Assembly: GCA_022818135.1 (NCBI GenBank) | Contig: JAFMSR010000001.1 | Coordinates: forward strand, 1,155,921-1,219,920 | Direction: 5' to 3' | DNA length: 64,000 nt | Source of the DNA: Saxidomus purpurata | Lineage: Eukaryota; Mollusca; Bivalvia; Venerida; Veneridae | Shown: one piece after another, positions 51,101-57,180 of the stretch | How positions within the stretch are numbered: position 1 is the stretch's first letter | Layout of the letters: each line of letters starts with the position of its first letter | Program-made: the position numbers and the translations under genes | Notes under the pieces: generated by a model | What the model saw: the letters and a program-made list of their open reading frames with translations, nothing else | The model's database searches: none | What the model was told of the DNA's origin: nothing

Positions 51101-53166
51101 CTATATCTTCATGTGTGTACATCCACACAGGCTGATCATGATCTACAATACTTAATATTCATCGGCAGTGTTACGCCAATGTGAATGACATGTGTATTAG
51201 AAAGTAAACAGGAACAGAGTTTGGTAGAGCTTTTTGGCCTCATTTAAGTGTACTAGTTCAACATAATTTGAACCTTGTGATTCTTGTTTTGGCCTTGTCA
51301 AATGTTCATACAAAGTCTTATTTTATCTCATTTATTTTCAGCAATCCTATACTTCCTCATTGCCAAAGACACTTCTCCTGGCTGTTGAACAACGCGGAGT
51401 CCACTTGCTCGAAACAAAAACTTTCGTAAGTTTATTTCTAGTAAAGTAGATAAATAGGAAAAACTTGCTGATTCGTTCTGTGAAAATCATAGAAGACAGG
51501 CAGTCTGATATGAGAAAGAAACGTTAGAAAAAGGAAAATTAATGATACATTAATTGCAAATGTTACCCCTTACATTGTATATCATAGAAAAACTACACAA
51601 TTTCATGAAAAAGTAGGTGTGTTAAATATTGCTTTACTGTTAAAAAGATCCACAGAATCTCTTTCAAGATGTATAGAGTTAAATTTACTATTTTATGGAG
51701 GGTTAAACACTGCAAGTTGTCTTACGGTTTTGTCCACAAATTATTGAGACTGCAAACAAAATTCAAGGAAAATGTAGGGAAAAAAAGATTATGATTTCCC
51801 AAATTGAATGTATATTTAGACAACACATACATGTGCGTACACACTATATGTTATGTTTACAGAGAATTGTACAGTCCTATGAGTACACAGATGTGTTACA
51901 CACAAGCCCAGCACTGAACAGTATTATGATGATTGTTGGAGACGTTGCCAAAGGGACCAAATATATGTTCCAGACCACACAGGTAAATGCCGCTATATTA
52001 CATTCTGGCTATAATTTCATATTCATTCGTTTGTTAGCCATGTATCTGAAAACATTATCACTGTCTGATTATATTTAAGGATCAAAAGCATGCAAAATTA
52101 ATGCTGGCCTGCTATTTTGTGATATACATTTAAGTGAATCCAGCCTGCATAATGAAAGAACCAGCAGTAGTTGAAATCTTCACACCTGTTAATAACATAT
52201 TATTACCCTTCCATGAAATTTGCGGTCTTCTGATTGGTCAATGATCCGTAAATAGATATTGATATTTATGGGCAAGCCAGTAATATACACTTGACATAAC
52301 CCCGTTACTGTACCCCAGGCTAAACGTGAGCTTGTTTGTCCGGTACAGTACGTCAATGTACAAGTCCGTGCTGATTTGTGACGTCACACAGTGACATTGA
52401 GGTATCATAAGGGGTTTTGAAGGTCTGCTAATGTTAAGCCGTTAAATAAATAAAACATAAACTGAATCTTTCAATATTTAAGAAAGGGAAGGGTAATAAA
52501 ATTATTTGTTTTTTGACGTGATATATGGGGATATATTACCCGTGTCAACATAATATTACCCTCGCCTCACGGCTTGGGTAATATAAGTCTAGGTGGGTAA
52601 TATATCCCCATATATAAGACGCACCTGGAATCAAATAACATATAATATCCTGCTTGGTACAAATACCATATATCTTTTCTGCCAGTGTAGAACATGAGCA
52701 GGCTGCATGTATGAACAGTTTACTGTTCAGTAGTTGGTTGATATTTATTATGTATTCATTGTGCACCTCTGTGAACAAACACTTGTACAGTCAGTATAGA
52801 TAGACAGACAAGTCTGTTTTAGAAATTGAGCATGGTAAGTCTTAATACAGTCCAGACTATCTTCCTAGTAGGGAACTGCAAAGTTTTATAAGATACAAAT
52901 TTTAAACTATATTTAAAAATATATAAATACACAATGTATTAACTCTTTGTTCCATTGAGAAATGATATTGATGATGTTGTTTTCAGGCTTCCCAAGTAGC
53001 ACACCTTATCAAGGAGTACACGGAGGAGTTGAAGAACCGTTCTCTGATTATCCCCCCTCAGAAAATGGATGCTTCCATGATACAGAAAGCTTGTAGATCA
53101 AGCGTGTTTATAGACTCGTATGACGAGGAGTTACTGTCAGCCATGTTGATTACAAACAAAACCTAG
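17970..53166 (+). CDS. Unconventional myosin tail (MyTH4-FERM-MyTH4-FERM), class XXII/VII-like, 5' part missing
   Basis: Spliced gene, stop at 53164-53166. Joining 22 exons with compatible phases gives about 1,417 residues: helical post-IQ segment (1-74), proline-rich linker (75-320), MyTH4-1 (about 330-512), FERM1 (about 523-840), MyTH4-2 (about 870-1075), FERM2 (about 1087-1400), short C-terminal extension ending LLSAMLITNKT. MyTH4 hallmarks are LRDEILIQLIRQT, GWLFMCLC and PSKNLHKYL in the first copy and FFLQLIKQTTDHP in the second. The PPS..EI signature between MyTH4 and FERM is present in both copies. Family knowledge: these tails bind cargo, membrane or microtubules in filopodia and stereocilia. 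Vertebrate myosin VII has an SH3 after FERM1; none is visible here in the 5.5-kb intron, which favours class XXII. Motor and IQ exons are not found in the window. The class assignment is inference; the presence of two MyTH4-FERM modules is seen directly. Confidence 0.9.
18193..18859 (+). other. Myosin intron, first part
   Basis: AT-rich intron sequence, nothing recognised. Confidence 0.6.
18855..19650 (+). mobile_element. Bivalve repeat element with tandem core and hairpin end
   Basis: Starts CTCACCTGGCACAAAGTGCC-AGAGTGAGC (hairpin) and ends GTCAGGTGAGCGATATAGGG-CCATCTTGGCCCTCTTG (hairpin GGGCCATCTTGGCCC). The core has about four copies of a 110-165 bp unit with AAGGCCTAGAGCTTA, ATATTTAGCATGTAGCATTG, CCTAGTGGAC and TTCAAATTATGACCC (near 19100, 19205, 19370, 19505). 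This organisation is common in molluscan genomes; a non-autonomous DNA element is the likely origin. Confidence 0.75.
19651..21375 (+). other. Myosin intron, middle
   Basis: No recognised feature apart from AT-rich sequence; no coding similarity in the 98-codon minus frame at 19714-20010. Confidence 0.5.
21480..21612. repeat. Imperfect 48-bp inverted repeat (fold-back)
   Basis: The left arm CTTGGAATGCTTTATTGAAA-TTGAAGCATTTCCC-GTGGAGTGCCTG (21485-21532) pairs with the reverse complement of 21561-21611, which ends CACTCCAAG. About 85% of arm positions match. The loop is about 30 bases. MITE-like. Confidence 0.8.
21735..21935 (+). repeat. 36-bp minisatellite, unit GGTTCCCAGTTTTGGTTGCC
   Basis: About five copies of GGTTCCCAGTTTTGGTTGCC-ACCAGTATTATGCT, the first two diverged. 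All three plus frames are open because 36 is a multiple of 3. Confidence 0.9.
21936..23029 (+). other. Myosin intron, no feature
   Basis: AT-rich; short overlapping frames on both strands at 22413-22710 are not gene-like. Confidence 0.5.
23030..23620 (+). repeat. Degraded dispersed repeat with GACA microsatellite
   Basis: Contains TTCAGTAGAACACTTGTGCT at the start, GTTACGTTTTTGTGACGTAC and five CAGA units, then AGTCTACGCTCAGTTACTC. The layout is like other molluscan palindrome-headed repeats. Confidence 0.4.
23621..26952 (+). other. Myosin intron, last part
   Basis: AT-rich, no recognised element. A short frame near 24838 (VPSLAYFDDFMLSVCGIEYA) resembles the one at 17780; see findings. Confidence 0.5.
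26953..27792 (+). CDS. Myosin tail exon: proline-rich linker and start of MyTH4-1
   Basis: Large 840-nt exon, phase 0 at both ends, acceptor TTCCAG, donor GAA|GTAAGT. It encodes 280 residues rich in polyproline: NLPPPPE, PLPPPPSGE, FVPPPPPPLPP, PLPPPPPVRRDS and VLPPPPTIPAPPLPP. Several resemble Ena/VASP EVH1, profilin or SH3 ligands; binding is inference. The last 40 residues (VYDMLEYAEKYFNDHP then LMKSLKKRHSQE) match the entry to a MyTH4 domain, where myosin VIIa has SEYKFAKFAATYF. A +2-frame overlap reading (27068-27295) is a shadow. Confidence 0.92.
28281..28397 (+). CDS. Myosin tail exon: MyTH4-1, part 2
   Basis: 117 nt, phase 0-0, acceptor TTTACAG, donor AAG|GTGAGT. 39 residues beginning RDFLSKDQMLKFCKSGL, a helix of MyTH4-1. 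The flanking introns are short (488 and 476 bases) and hold nothing I recognise. Confidence 0.88.
28874..29098 (+). CDS. Myosin tail exon: MyTH4-1 core
   Basis: 225 nt, phase 0-0. 75 residues with the MyTH4 core motifs LRDEILIQLIRQTNDPP and LILGWLFMCLC followed by SFAPSKNLHK. The acceptor is GAAACAG. The donor AAG|GTTCTC is weak at +3 to +5, yet the next exon joins in phase and continues the domain (YLVTYAKRN). The following intron (29099-29858) shows no other feature. Confidence 0.9.
29859..29990 (+). CDS. Myosin tail exon: end of MyTH4-1
   Basis: 132 nt, phase 0-0, acceptor TTTACAG, donor ATG|GTGAGC. 44 residues ending ARKYPPSFAEIM, the PPS..E signature at the MyTH4-FERM junction. The next intron (29991-30591) has no recognisable feature. 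Confidence 0.92.
30592..30750 (+). CDS. Myosin tail exon: FERM1, F1 lobe
   Basis: 159 nt, phase 0-0, acceptor CTTACAG, donor GAG|GTTTGT. Encodes SMRHLSPLICKVHFMDGKTK and onward to GLQSVEGWSIYE, a ubiquitin-like F1 lobe: beta strand, DG turn, then VLGKVAKKIGL helix. The intron 30751-31302 is unremarkable. Confidence 0.9.
31303..31373 (+). CDS. Myosin tail exon: FERM1, end of F1 lobe
   Basis: 71 nt, phase 0 in, phase 2 out, acceptor TTTGACAG, donor AT|GTAAGT. Encodes VTSEYERYIRAYEYVADVLA then HWE(M), the end of the F1 lobe (compare 'lyEv....r.i...e.v.dil..we' in MyTH4-FERM myosins). The next intron is 2.5 kb and carries the 33-bp minisatellite. Confidence 0.9.
31374..33029 (+). other. Myosin intron within FERM1
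   Basis: AT-rich; nothing recognised before the minisatellite. Confidence 0.5.
33030..33620 (+). repeat. 33-bp minisatellite, unit GAGAGATAGGGAACTAACAC
   Basis: About 17 copies of GAGAGATAGGGAACTAACAC-ATGATTATAATAT; the central ten (33170-33490) are nearly identical and differ mainly at GAACT/GGACT, while the flanks are diverged. Both strands are open in frame (MRDRELTHDYN on plus). It lies inside a FERM1 intron. Confidence 0.93.
33887..34076 (+). CDS. Myosin tail exon: FERM1, start of F2 lobe
   Basis: 190 nt, phase 2 in, phase 0 out, acceptor TTTCAG, donor AAG|GTAAGT. Encodes a lysine-rich linker then DARLVFRKRVYKHVHDIPND and PVEYHLLYAEAVNKVVK, the F2 lobe entry typical of MyTH4-FERM myosins ('f+kr.f......D.ve..llY.q'). 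Confidence 0.93.
34077..34599 (+). other. Myosin intron, start
   Basis: No recognised feature before the minisatellite at 34600. Confidence 0.5.
34600..35082 (+). repeat. 78-bp minisatellite carrying AG|GT motifs
   Basis: About six copies of a 77-80 bp unit: TTCAACTTCTTTGTTTGGGT, TCATATTGTATCACAGGTAT, ATGCTGCTCATATTGTACTG, TATGTGTCAATACCAATAGG. Each complete unit contains ATCACAG|GTATATG. The plus frames are open across copies (MGSYCITGICCSYCTVCVNT), a by-product of the repeat. Confidence 0.92.
35377..35559 (+). CDS. Myosin tail exon: FERM1, F2 lobe
   Basis: 183 nt, phase 0-0, acceptor TATCACAG, donor AAG|GTTTGT. Encodes DEFSVSDKVALQLAGLQAQV then ILGDF and LCRRILNYQGLDW. The 'A.qLAgLqaQ' helix is a strong FERM F2 signature. 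The antisense reading at 35321-35548 is a shadow. Confidence 0.93.
35787..36191 (+). CDS. Myosin tail exon: FERM1, F3 lobe
   Basis: 405 nt, phase 0-0, acceptor GTCTTCAG, donor AAG|GTACCA. 135 residues: KTELEAKVWYLTCVKQFPLF leads to the PH-like F3 lobe with ALLAINMDGVKFV and YSEIESIALDPNDNYVTMEL, ending WLKPDYEGVKK. This closes FERM1. The short intron before it (35560-35786) holds nothing. Confidence 0.94.
37174..37185 (+). CDS. Candidate 12-nt microexon (QVKK)
   Basis: CATTTCATAG precedes, then CAA GTG AAG AAG, then a good donor GTGAGA. It is phase 0-0, as are the flanking exons (36191 and 41760), so inclusion would add QVKK after EGVKK without changing frame. Seen: the splice motifs and phase. 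Inferred: use in the transcript. The pyrimidine tract is only moderate. Confidence 0.3.
40408..40448. repeat. Short hairpin AGGTCAATCTCACAG / CTGTGATTGACCT
   Basis: Arms AGGTCAATCTCACAG and CTGTGATTGACCT with a loop of about 13 bases; one mismatch. It lies in the large intron; possibly the core of a small MITE. Confidence 0.55.
41760..41896 (+). CDS. Myosin tail exon: FERM1 to MyTH4-2 linker
   Basis: 137 nt, phase 0 in, phase 2 out, acceptor TGTGTGTAG, donor AG|GTAAGC. Encodes MKMTDEEKLKLYEDLVRARR then SLSETRLLHRPIQDRDSSFF. It follows FERM1 directly, with no SH3 fold between, unlike vertebrate myosin VII. The ATG at the exon start is internal, not a translation start. Confidence 0.88.
41897..42816 (+). 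other. Myosin intron
   Basis: No recognised feature; the 87-codon minus frame is not gene-like. Confidence 0.5.
42817..43013 (+). CDS. Myosin tail exon: MyTH4-2, part 1
   Basis: 197 nt, phase 2 in, phase 1 out, acceptor TACGCAG, donor G|GTTTGT. Encodes ITKSKMERLRSCYAGGNIGM, then FDVSYWSYSKVALKQSL and ALKVFNSILIYSGV, the first helices of a MyTH4 domain (W.ys+..lk..L). A GTAAGT lies inside the exon at GAT-GTAAGT, a potential cryptic donor (about 42882); reading through it keeps the domain intact. Confidence 0.9.
43120..43260 (+). repeat. Tandem repeat, unit TAATCCCCTTGATGAAATTT
   Basis: Three to four copies of a roughly 43-bp unit (ATAATCCCCTTGATGAAATT then TACAAGGTATTC). A short related stretch (CAAGGGGATTCATAATCC) occurs at 31647. 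Confidence 0.7.
43464..43642 (+). mobile_element. pogo/Tigger-like DNA transposon remnant
   Basis: Starts TACAGTAAAGTCTGTTTATA-ACGAACTCCTTGGGAC, the consensus form of pogo/Tigger-family ends, followed by TTCCTTATATCC and TATATCCGGAGTCGTTATAT. The far inverted end is missing. Only remnant sequence, no transposase. Confidence 0.65.
43696..43786 (+). mobile_element. Second MITE-like remnant (GAGACCACC)
   Basis: TTAAGAGACCACCTGTTTTA-AGAGACCACC then GTCGCTTAAAACAGGTTTGA, with inverted AAACAGGT. Looks like part of the same pogo-derived MITE group. Confidence 0.45.
43886..44008 (+). CDS. Myosin tail exon: MyTH4-2, part 2
   Basis: 123 nt, phase 1 in, phase 1 out, acceptor TTTACAG, donor G|GTTTGC. 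Encodes GEYGNVDHTEMIQTVMQKC and LGNEFFLQLIKQTTDHP, the 'l.dE...QliKQt..hp' MyTH4 signature. The intron 44009-44291 is short and featureless. Confidence 0.92.
44292..44458 (+). CDS. Myosin tail exon: MyTH4-2, part 3
   Basis: 167 nt, phase 1 in, phase 0 out, acceptor CACTATAG, donor AAG|GTGAGA. Encodes DPNSNVNKRNWQLMSVATSC then MVPSNSRVMKYLNCHLKKC. This is the 'W.Lm.......PS......+yl..hl' part of MyTH4. Confidence 0.92.
44495..44679. mobile_element. MITE with TACAGTCGAACCTGTG ends
   Basis: Left end TACAGTCGAACCTGTGAACA, right end ATAACACAGGTTTTACTGTA: an imperfect terminal inverted repeat (ACAGTcgAACCTGTG). The interior has repeated GGTGGTCTTTATTCACAGG-like units. About 185 bp, no coding capacity, flanked by TA. 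It sits inside the intron after exon 44458. Confidence 0.75.
45058..45216 (+). CDS. Myosin tail exon: end of MyTH4-2, start of FERM2
   Basis: 159 nt, phase 0-0, acceptor TTTCAAG, donor GAG|GTCAGT. Encodes KKKRKFPPSSKEIECIIS (the PPS..EI junction motif, preceded by a basic cluster) and VFLLNGDHRIVEFDAAAV, the first strands of the F1 lobe. Confidence 0.92.
45217..46354 (+). other. Myosin intron with GAT microsatellite
   Basis: GATGATGATGATTATGATGA microsatellite at about 45519-45554; otherwise nothing recognised. Confidence 0.5.
46355..46740 (+). repeat. Dispersed repeat, copy 1
   Basis: Shares with 56371-56770, in order: TTCTAACA.GATC.GCAAC, TTTCCTATAT, ACGATAAAATA.A, GGGGTAAAT, ATTTAATTACTACGCATCC, TTCTGACTGTGTT and ACAGGGACACATTTCTTATT. 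Same orientation, about 75% alike by eye. Confidence 0.75.
46990..47074 (+). CDS. Myosin tail exon: FERM2, F1 lobe
   Basis: 85 nt, phase 0 in, phase 1 out, acceptor ATTTCAG, donor G|GTAATA. Encodes VLKTVKAKIGMRSDAECFAL then YEVTSGSSG. Helix plus strand of the ubiquitin-like F1 lobe (K.kiGl......falye). Confidence 0.9.
47477..47577 (+). CDS. Myosin tail exon: FERM2, F1/F2 junction
   Basis: 101 nt, phase 1 in, phase 0 out, acceptor AATTTCAG, donor AAA|GTAAGC. Encodes ERCMNADERMSDTLSKWERI then MKLVFK, equivalent to 'ErYirADewVsDvlskwEr..' leading into F2. Introns on both sides are about 400 bases and hold no recognised element. Confidence 0.9.
47981..48100 (+). CDS. Myosin tail exon: FERM2, F2 lobe
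   Basis: 120 nt, phase 0-0, acceptor TTATTTCAG, donor GCT|GTAAGT. Encodes KRLFIEPYLNPIDPVECDLV then FHQLIEDVFEHRVPITPQDA, with the 'D.ve.dl.f.Q...dv' pattern of F2. Confidence 0.92.
48170..49022. mobile_element. DNA element with GAGGGTTGACC inverted ends
   Basis: Left end ATCTCGAGGGTTGACCGCCC-AACTGTCGTAA, right end reverse complement AATATTGAGGGTTGACCACA-TAAGTGTTGTAAG. Terminal inverted repeats of about 35 bp bound about 850 bp. The 86-codon internal frame (48715-48975) is not a recognised transposase, so non-autonomous is likely. Lies in the intron between 48100 and 49223. Confidence 0.7.
49223..49290 (+). CDS. Myosin tail exon: FERM2, F2 helix
   Basis: 68 nt, phase 0 in, phase 2 out, acceptor TTTCCAG, donor AG|GTATGT. 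Encodes VRLCALKIQSESEEIKPSDI, the 'a..LaalkiQ' helix. The next intron (49291-49941) shows only AT-rich sequence with an ATT/TTA microsatellite at about 49705-49730. Confidence 0.9.
49942..50110 (+). CDS. Myosin tail exon: FERM2, end of F2 and start of F3
   Basis: 169 nt, phase 2 in, phase 0 out, acceptor CCTCACAG, donor TCA|GTAAGT. Encodes SVMRILPRDMRPHVRLEDIV then QAVLQFIEVLKSWPLFGASV YDIS, where the 'A+..fl.il.swplfGs..f' run is diagnostic of MyTH4-FERM myosins. The duplicated fold-back element starts only about 38 bases into the following intron. Confidence 0.93.
50148..51058 (+). mobile_element. Tandemly duplicated 450-bp element with fold-back head
   Basis: Two head-to-tail copies (50148-50597, 50598-51058), about 93% identical by eye. 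Each begins with a roughly 130-bp fold-back: GGTAACGCACG-TTTTCGTGTTATAACATCTG pairs with CAGGTGTTATAACAAAAAAC-GGGTGCGTTA, with a nested TTGGTGCCC..GGGCACCAA. The rest is bounded by ATTCTAGCATAAA / TTTATGCTAGAAT. GC content is clearly higher than the neighbourhood. Placed 38 bases after the donor of the 50110 exon. Confidence 0.85.
51342..51425 (+). CDS. Myosin tail exon: FERM2, F3 lobe
   Basis: 84 nt, phase 0-0, acceptor TTTTCAG, donor TTC|GTAAGT. Encodes QSYTSSLPKTLLLAVEQRGV then HLLETKTF: the F3 'lP..l.laVn..Gv.ll...t' strands. The following intron (51426-51862) has no clear element. Confidence 0.91.
51863..51982 (+). CDS. Myosin tail exon: FERM2, F3 lobe continued
   Basis: 120 nt, phase 0-0, acceptor TTTACAG, donor CAG|GTAAAT. 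Encodes RIVQSYEYTDVLHTSPALNS then IMMIVGDVAKGTKYMFQTTQ: the 'y.ei....p....i.i..g......+.f.T.Q' F3 core. Confidence 0.92.
52190..52500. mobile_element. MITE with TATTACCCTTCC ends
   Basis: Left ATATTATTACCCTTCCATGA, right GGGAAGGGTAATAAAATTAT; the inverted core TATTACCCTTCC is perfect. About 300 bp, no coding capacity. In the last intron. Confidence 0.7.
52521..52615. repeat. 21-bp perfect inverted repeat with nested hairpin
   Basis: ATATATGGGGATATATTACC-C (52521-52541) and its exact complement at 52595-52615. Inside is a second near-inverted pair, TAATATTACCC and GGGTAATATAA. It abuts the 52190-52500 MITE and may be part of it. Confidence 0.85.
52987..53166 (+). CDS. Myosin tail terminal exon, stop TAG
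   Basis: Acceptor TTTTCAG; 59 codons then TAG at 53164. Encodes the C-terminal F3 helix ASQVAHLIKEYTEELKNRSL, then SLIIPPQKMDASMIQKACRS and an acidic tail DSYDEELLSAMLITNKT. Other MyTH4-FERM myosins also stop soon after the F3 helix, so the C-terminus looks complete. Confidence 0.93.
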   Translation, partial: ASQVAHLIKEYTEELKNRSLIIPPQKMDASMIQKACRSSVFIDSYDEELLSAMLITNKT

Positions 53167-54057
53167 CACTGACTGAGAATCTTTCATAGCAGTGATAATA
53201 TTGGAACAGTTCATTACTACATTGTAAATTTCATTTGAGACACCTTTTTATTCCCAAAATTGAATTATCAAACAGTAATGCAAGAGCACTTGTTGCCAAA
53301 TATAGCTTCCTGTAGACAAGCAAGTCATTGAGTTACCATATTCCATTTACTATGTGGGGGTTGGTCAGAAAGTTGGTAGACTGTAGTATCATTGTCAAAA
53401 GCTAACAAAATTAGATGAGCCAGCAGTGTTTTTGACCATCCCTCATATTCAGTAGCCATTCTAACATAGTGACATGCTCTCCATTCATATTTTCATGTGC
53501 ACAGAATTTTCCCGTACTTTCTTGAATCTTTCATTTTACCTTTGAGCATGTCAGCTGTTAAACAAAAAAATGACCATCAGAGAATCTGTAATCTCTTCCA
53601 TTTTTGACAGTTAATGTATTTTGTTTATGTAAACTTCTTGTGAAATTCACAACCATCCAACCTTTGTTTCAAAAAAGGTCTTGGAAGGATGGAGATCTGT
53701 CTTTTGTGCGACCATTTACAAAATAACTTGCCATACACTAAGAAATTTATTACACCCATTTTATGCTGGCCAGTGTGATGTAGATGTCATTATCTTTATG
53801 CTTTGTGTAAATGCTCAGTTTGCTCATTCATACTGCTGACCATCTTAGAAATATATTCCGTGTACTTTGGTTAGCAAGGTATGTATATGACAAGGTATAT
53901 ATATGACAGGGTATTGAGATGGGCTTAATCAAAATAAGCTGTATCTAAACTTTTAGTCAGTTTCAGTCAAAACATACAACCTCGTTAAAATTTTGAATTC
54001 TTTAGCTAGCGGTACATGGGTTGAACATGAAAATGTGTGTTTAAATGGATGAAATGA

Positions 54058-54067
54058 AATAAATAAA
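54058..54067 (+). promoter_or_regulatory. Candidate proximal poly(A) signal (overlapping AATAAA pair)
   Basis: Two overlapping AATAAA hexamers (54058 and 54062), about 890 bases after the stop codon. They could give a shorter 3'UTR than the 57153 site. Confidence 0.35.
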
Positions 54068-56370
54068 AGGCTGAAAAAAAGAAAAGATTAAGCATGTCAA
54101 GTTCAAGCTTACAATGAGATAGGCAATTTTCAGAAGATTTGTTACTGCAAAGAAAACTGAAATGAAAAGAGTTTTTACTATTATTAGATGGCATCATACA
54201 AAGATAAAGCACAGAGCCCCTGAACAAAACGTGTATGTGCACACAACAGAATATTCTCATGGAAAATCCAGTGCATAATGCTTGTGGAGTTTGAATCTCA
54301 TAACATTTCTTGTCTTGGTATGTCGTATATAAACACAACTTTATGTACTATGTTTTCCCTTTATTTTAATAGTCAGGCTTATAAGCTAGACTGGTAAATT
54401 CTGATGATTGAAATGTGGCTATGATAACTGTTAGTTAATTGCGTATCTTTTTATTTACAGTATAGGAAACAGTCAGTATTTCTTCTTTTGTAGACTAAAC
54501 AAAATTATCCCATTGCTGGTTGGTCAAGAAACATAGGAAGTTTTTAAATAACCTTGTACTTTACAAACATACAGGATATGGTAGAGCTCTAATTGAAGTC
54601 ACAAGTTAACCAATGTTTGGGTTCTGGTATTGAATGTATTACAGATGCTAATTGTACATTTATCCAATTCTGGAAACTTCACTAATGCTGTGACATGTGA
54701 TACATCCAAAGTCCATCAACAATGTCAATACTTTTGGATCTTCATTTATTATGATTGTAATATCATAATGTTTGGTTTGGGATTACATCTTATTTGATTT
54801 CACAATAACTATAGTTTCCTCAGAAATGGCAAAAACTAGGTGTACACAGTTTCAATAGTTTACAATAATTTTGATTGTTTCAAAAATTAAAAACATTCTT
54901 GGATTAAAAAATTACACCATTGGCTACCTGTTCCTAATACAAGGTCAAGTTAAGACAGAACTAGTTGAGCTGGTCTACTGATTGTACCAATACTTTGATC
55001 TCGTTAATTGCCTGGTCAATTAAAAAAAAAAGGCTTTCTGTACTTCAATGTTTCCATTTTGAATAATTTGAATCAACATGACCAGAGACAAATATCGTGG
55101 AAGTGGATATTAAAATTTTAAAAAAAAGATTTGTCGTTAATTGTGAGGTGTATTGGAAAAGTGTGTCAGCTGTTATCCGTGTTATTTTTCATTTTTTGAT
55201 ATTGTAATGTGAATGTGTTGTTATGTGTTTGAAAGTGCAATCTCAGTTTACTTTATACATTTACATTGTAGAATATCTATGCAATTGTTAGCTTTTGTAA
55301 TTTTGCATAGCCTTAGTACCGACGTATATCATACAGCCATGTTTTTCTGCTACAAGTCAGTGCTCAAGATTATTACCTCCCTTTAACTTGTATAAAGGGG
55401 AGCATTTCATTTCCATGGTTTTCAATCCATAAATATTTCGTTAATATCATCTGGAATTTAACCGAAGTACCTTTCAAAGGTTGCTCTGGTTACAAACATA
55501 CATTCAAAGCCAGCATTGATTGATTGAAACATAATTCAAATTATTAAATTGTAGAAGATAATCATAGATTTCAAGTTTGATATTTTGCATAATTCAGCAA
55601 TGTATCATTTTTTATTTTATGTCTCAAACACGTCACAGATAAGGTTATTTACTTTACTGCTTTGATATTCTTTGTATTGGCTGTTCTCCAAGATTTATTT
55701 GCGCTTTTATGGTTATACATATTTTGAGTATATTTTACAATCACAGCACACGGGTGCATACATACGGTGAAAAGAGAGAGAAATATTGTATACCGATGCG
55801 TTTTGTTTTTAAAGTGTGCATTTTGCGCAAGTCCTATAAGCACTAGTCATTTGACCATAAGCCAAATTTTGTTTAATTATTTAATCTATGCTTGGAGAAT
55901 TCTGTACTTTCACACAATGTTAAAATGTATTTACCATTTCCATGTATAGCAAAGCTCATCTTTGATTCACGGCAAGCTTAACTTATCTCCATCAAGGCTG
56001 TTACATGAAATACATGTATATATGACAACTGTTTCAATTTTTGATCTCGCAATCCTAGAAGTTTAGAACCATCAAAGCGCTGACTCTATGCTTTTCAGTC
56101 ATTGGTTTAAACATGTGACAGACAGGCAATACGGTCACTTAATAACCTTATTAAAACAAGGCTTTAATCAGAATTACAATACATGTACGATGTTTCAGAT
56201 TTGATTAAAACTATAGTAGTGTAACACTTGAATCATAATATACATTTGTATATAATTAATCTAGTTGTATGTCTTTCTATCTTGTAGAGTTAAAAACATT
56301 GAAAACGACTGCCTGTCAAAGTCAGTAATTAAATATTAGTTTTACAGTCAGGCTTTTTTGATTCAGTATT

Positions 56371-56770
56371 AGTAACTATTCTAACACGATCCGCAACTTT
56401 TCCTATATAGATATAGAGGGAAAGAAGCTATACATCAATTAACGATAAAATACAGATCACGTTTTTCAGGGGCAAAACGTGGGGTAAATATCGCACATGT
56501 CCAATCGCATTTCGTGCTTGTAAGTTACTATGGAATGTTGCTACACGTCGAACATAGTTTGTAGTATTTTTCAAAGACTATTTATTGTTAGAATCGAAAT
56601 GATAAATGCATAGGTCTCTGTATTTTATGGTTTAATAAAATATAAATGCATAGGTCATTGGGCATTCGATGCAAAAATTAAATCACTCATGATTTAATTA
56701 CTACGCATCCGAATTCCTGACTGTATTTTATTAAACGATAAAATACAGGGACACATTTATTATTTCTTAA
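56371..56770 (+). repeat. Dispersed repeat, copy 2, in the 3'UTR
   Basis: Homologous to 46355-46740. Includes the palindrome CTGTATTTTATTAAACGATAAAATACAG near 56721-56748 and repeated ATAAATGCATAGGTC. Confidence 0.75.
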
Positions 56771-57152
56771 GTAATTCCTTGCATCTTCTAATGATTTTCT
56801 TGTAATGGCCTCAATGGACAAGTTGAAAGATTGCCTGTTGAATATGTAACAAACATGTAATTCACTGAACACAGGACATTGTAAGCCGGTCCCATTTGGT
56901 TTGGTACATTTAGTCACACTGTACTACCTGGAAACAATGATATTACGCTGTACTGGTAATAATGATATAAGCTGATATTAACGCTTACATTACAGAATAT
57001 TAAACTTGATATGCTACTTTGAAGTTTTTCAGCAAGTTTTGTACCATGTATTTATTGTAATTTGTTAAAGATATATGTAGATTGATGTTCCATGATTGTA
57101 TGCTAAGCATTAAAGTGATAAGATGTAATTTAATTGATGCAATATATAACTT

Positions 57153-57158
57153 AATAAA
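57153..57158 (+). promoter_or_regulatory. Candidate distal poly(A) signal (AATAAA)
   Basis: Canonical hexamer at the end of the AT-rich stretch that follows the myosin stop, with T-rich sequence and an A-run within 20 bases. The position fits the gap before the convergent gene. Confidence 0.45.
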
Positions 57159-57180
57159 TCCTTTTGTAAAAAAACCTAAT

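Larger units (their letters stand above)
53167..57180 (+). other. Probable 3'UTR of the myosin gene
   Basis: AT-rich sequence after the stop with no conserved reading frame. Overlapping AATAAA motifs at 54058-54067 could give a short form. AATAAA at 57153-57158, followed by TTTTGTAAAAAAA, is the likely distal site. The stretch includes one copy of a dispersed repeat (56371-56770). How much is transcribed is inferred. Confidence 0.5.

Noticed and set aside
52550..52562. TAATATTACC, like the geminivirus/circovirus origin nonanucleotide
   Set aside because: It lies in the arm, not the loop, of a hairpin belonging to a MITE-like palindrome; no Rep gene nearby.
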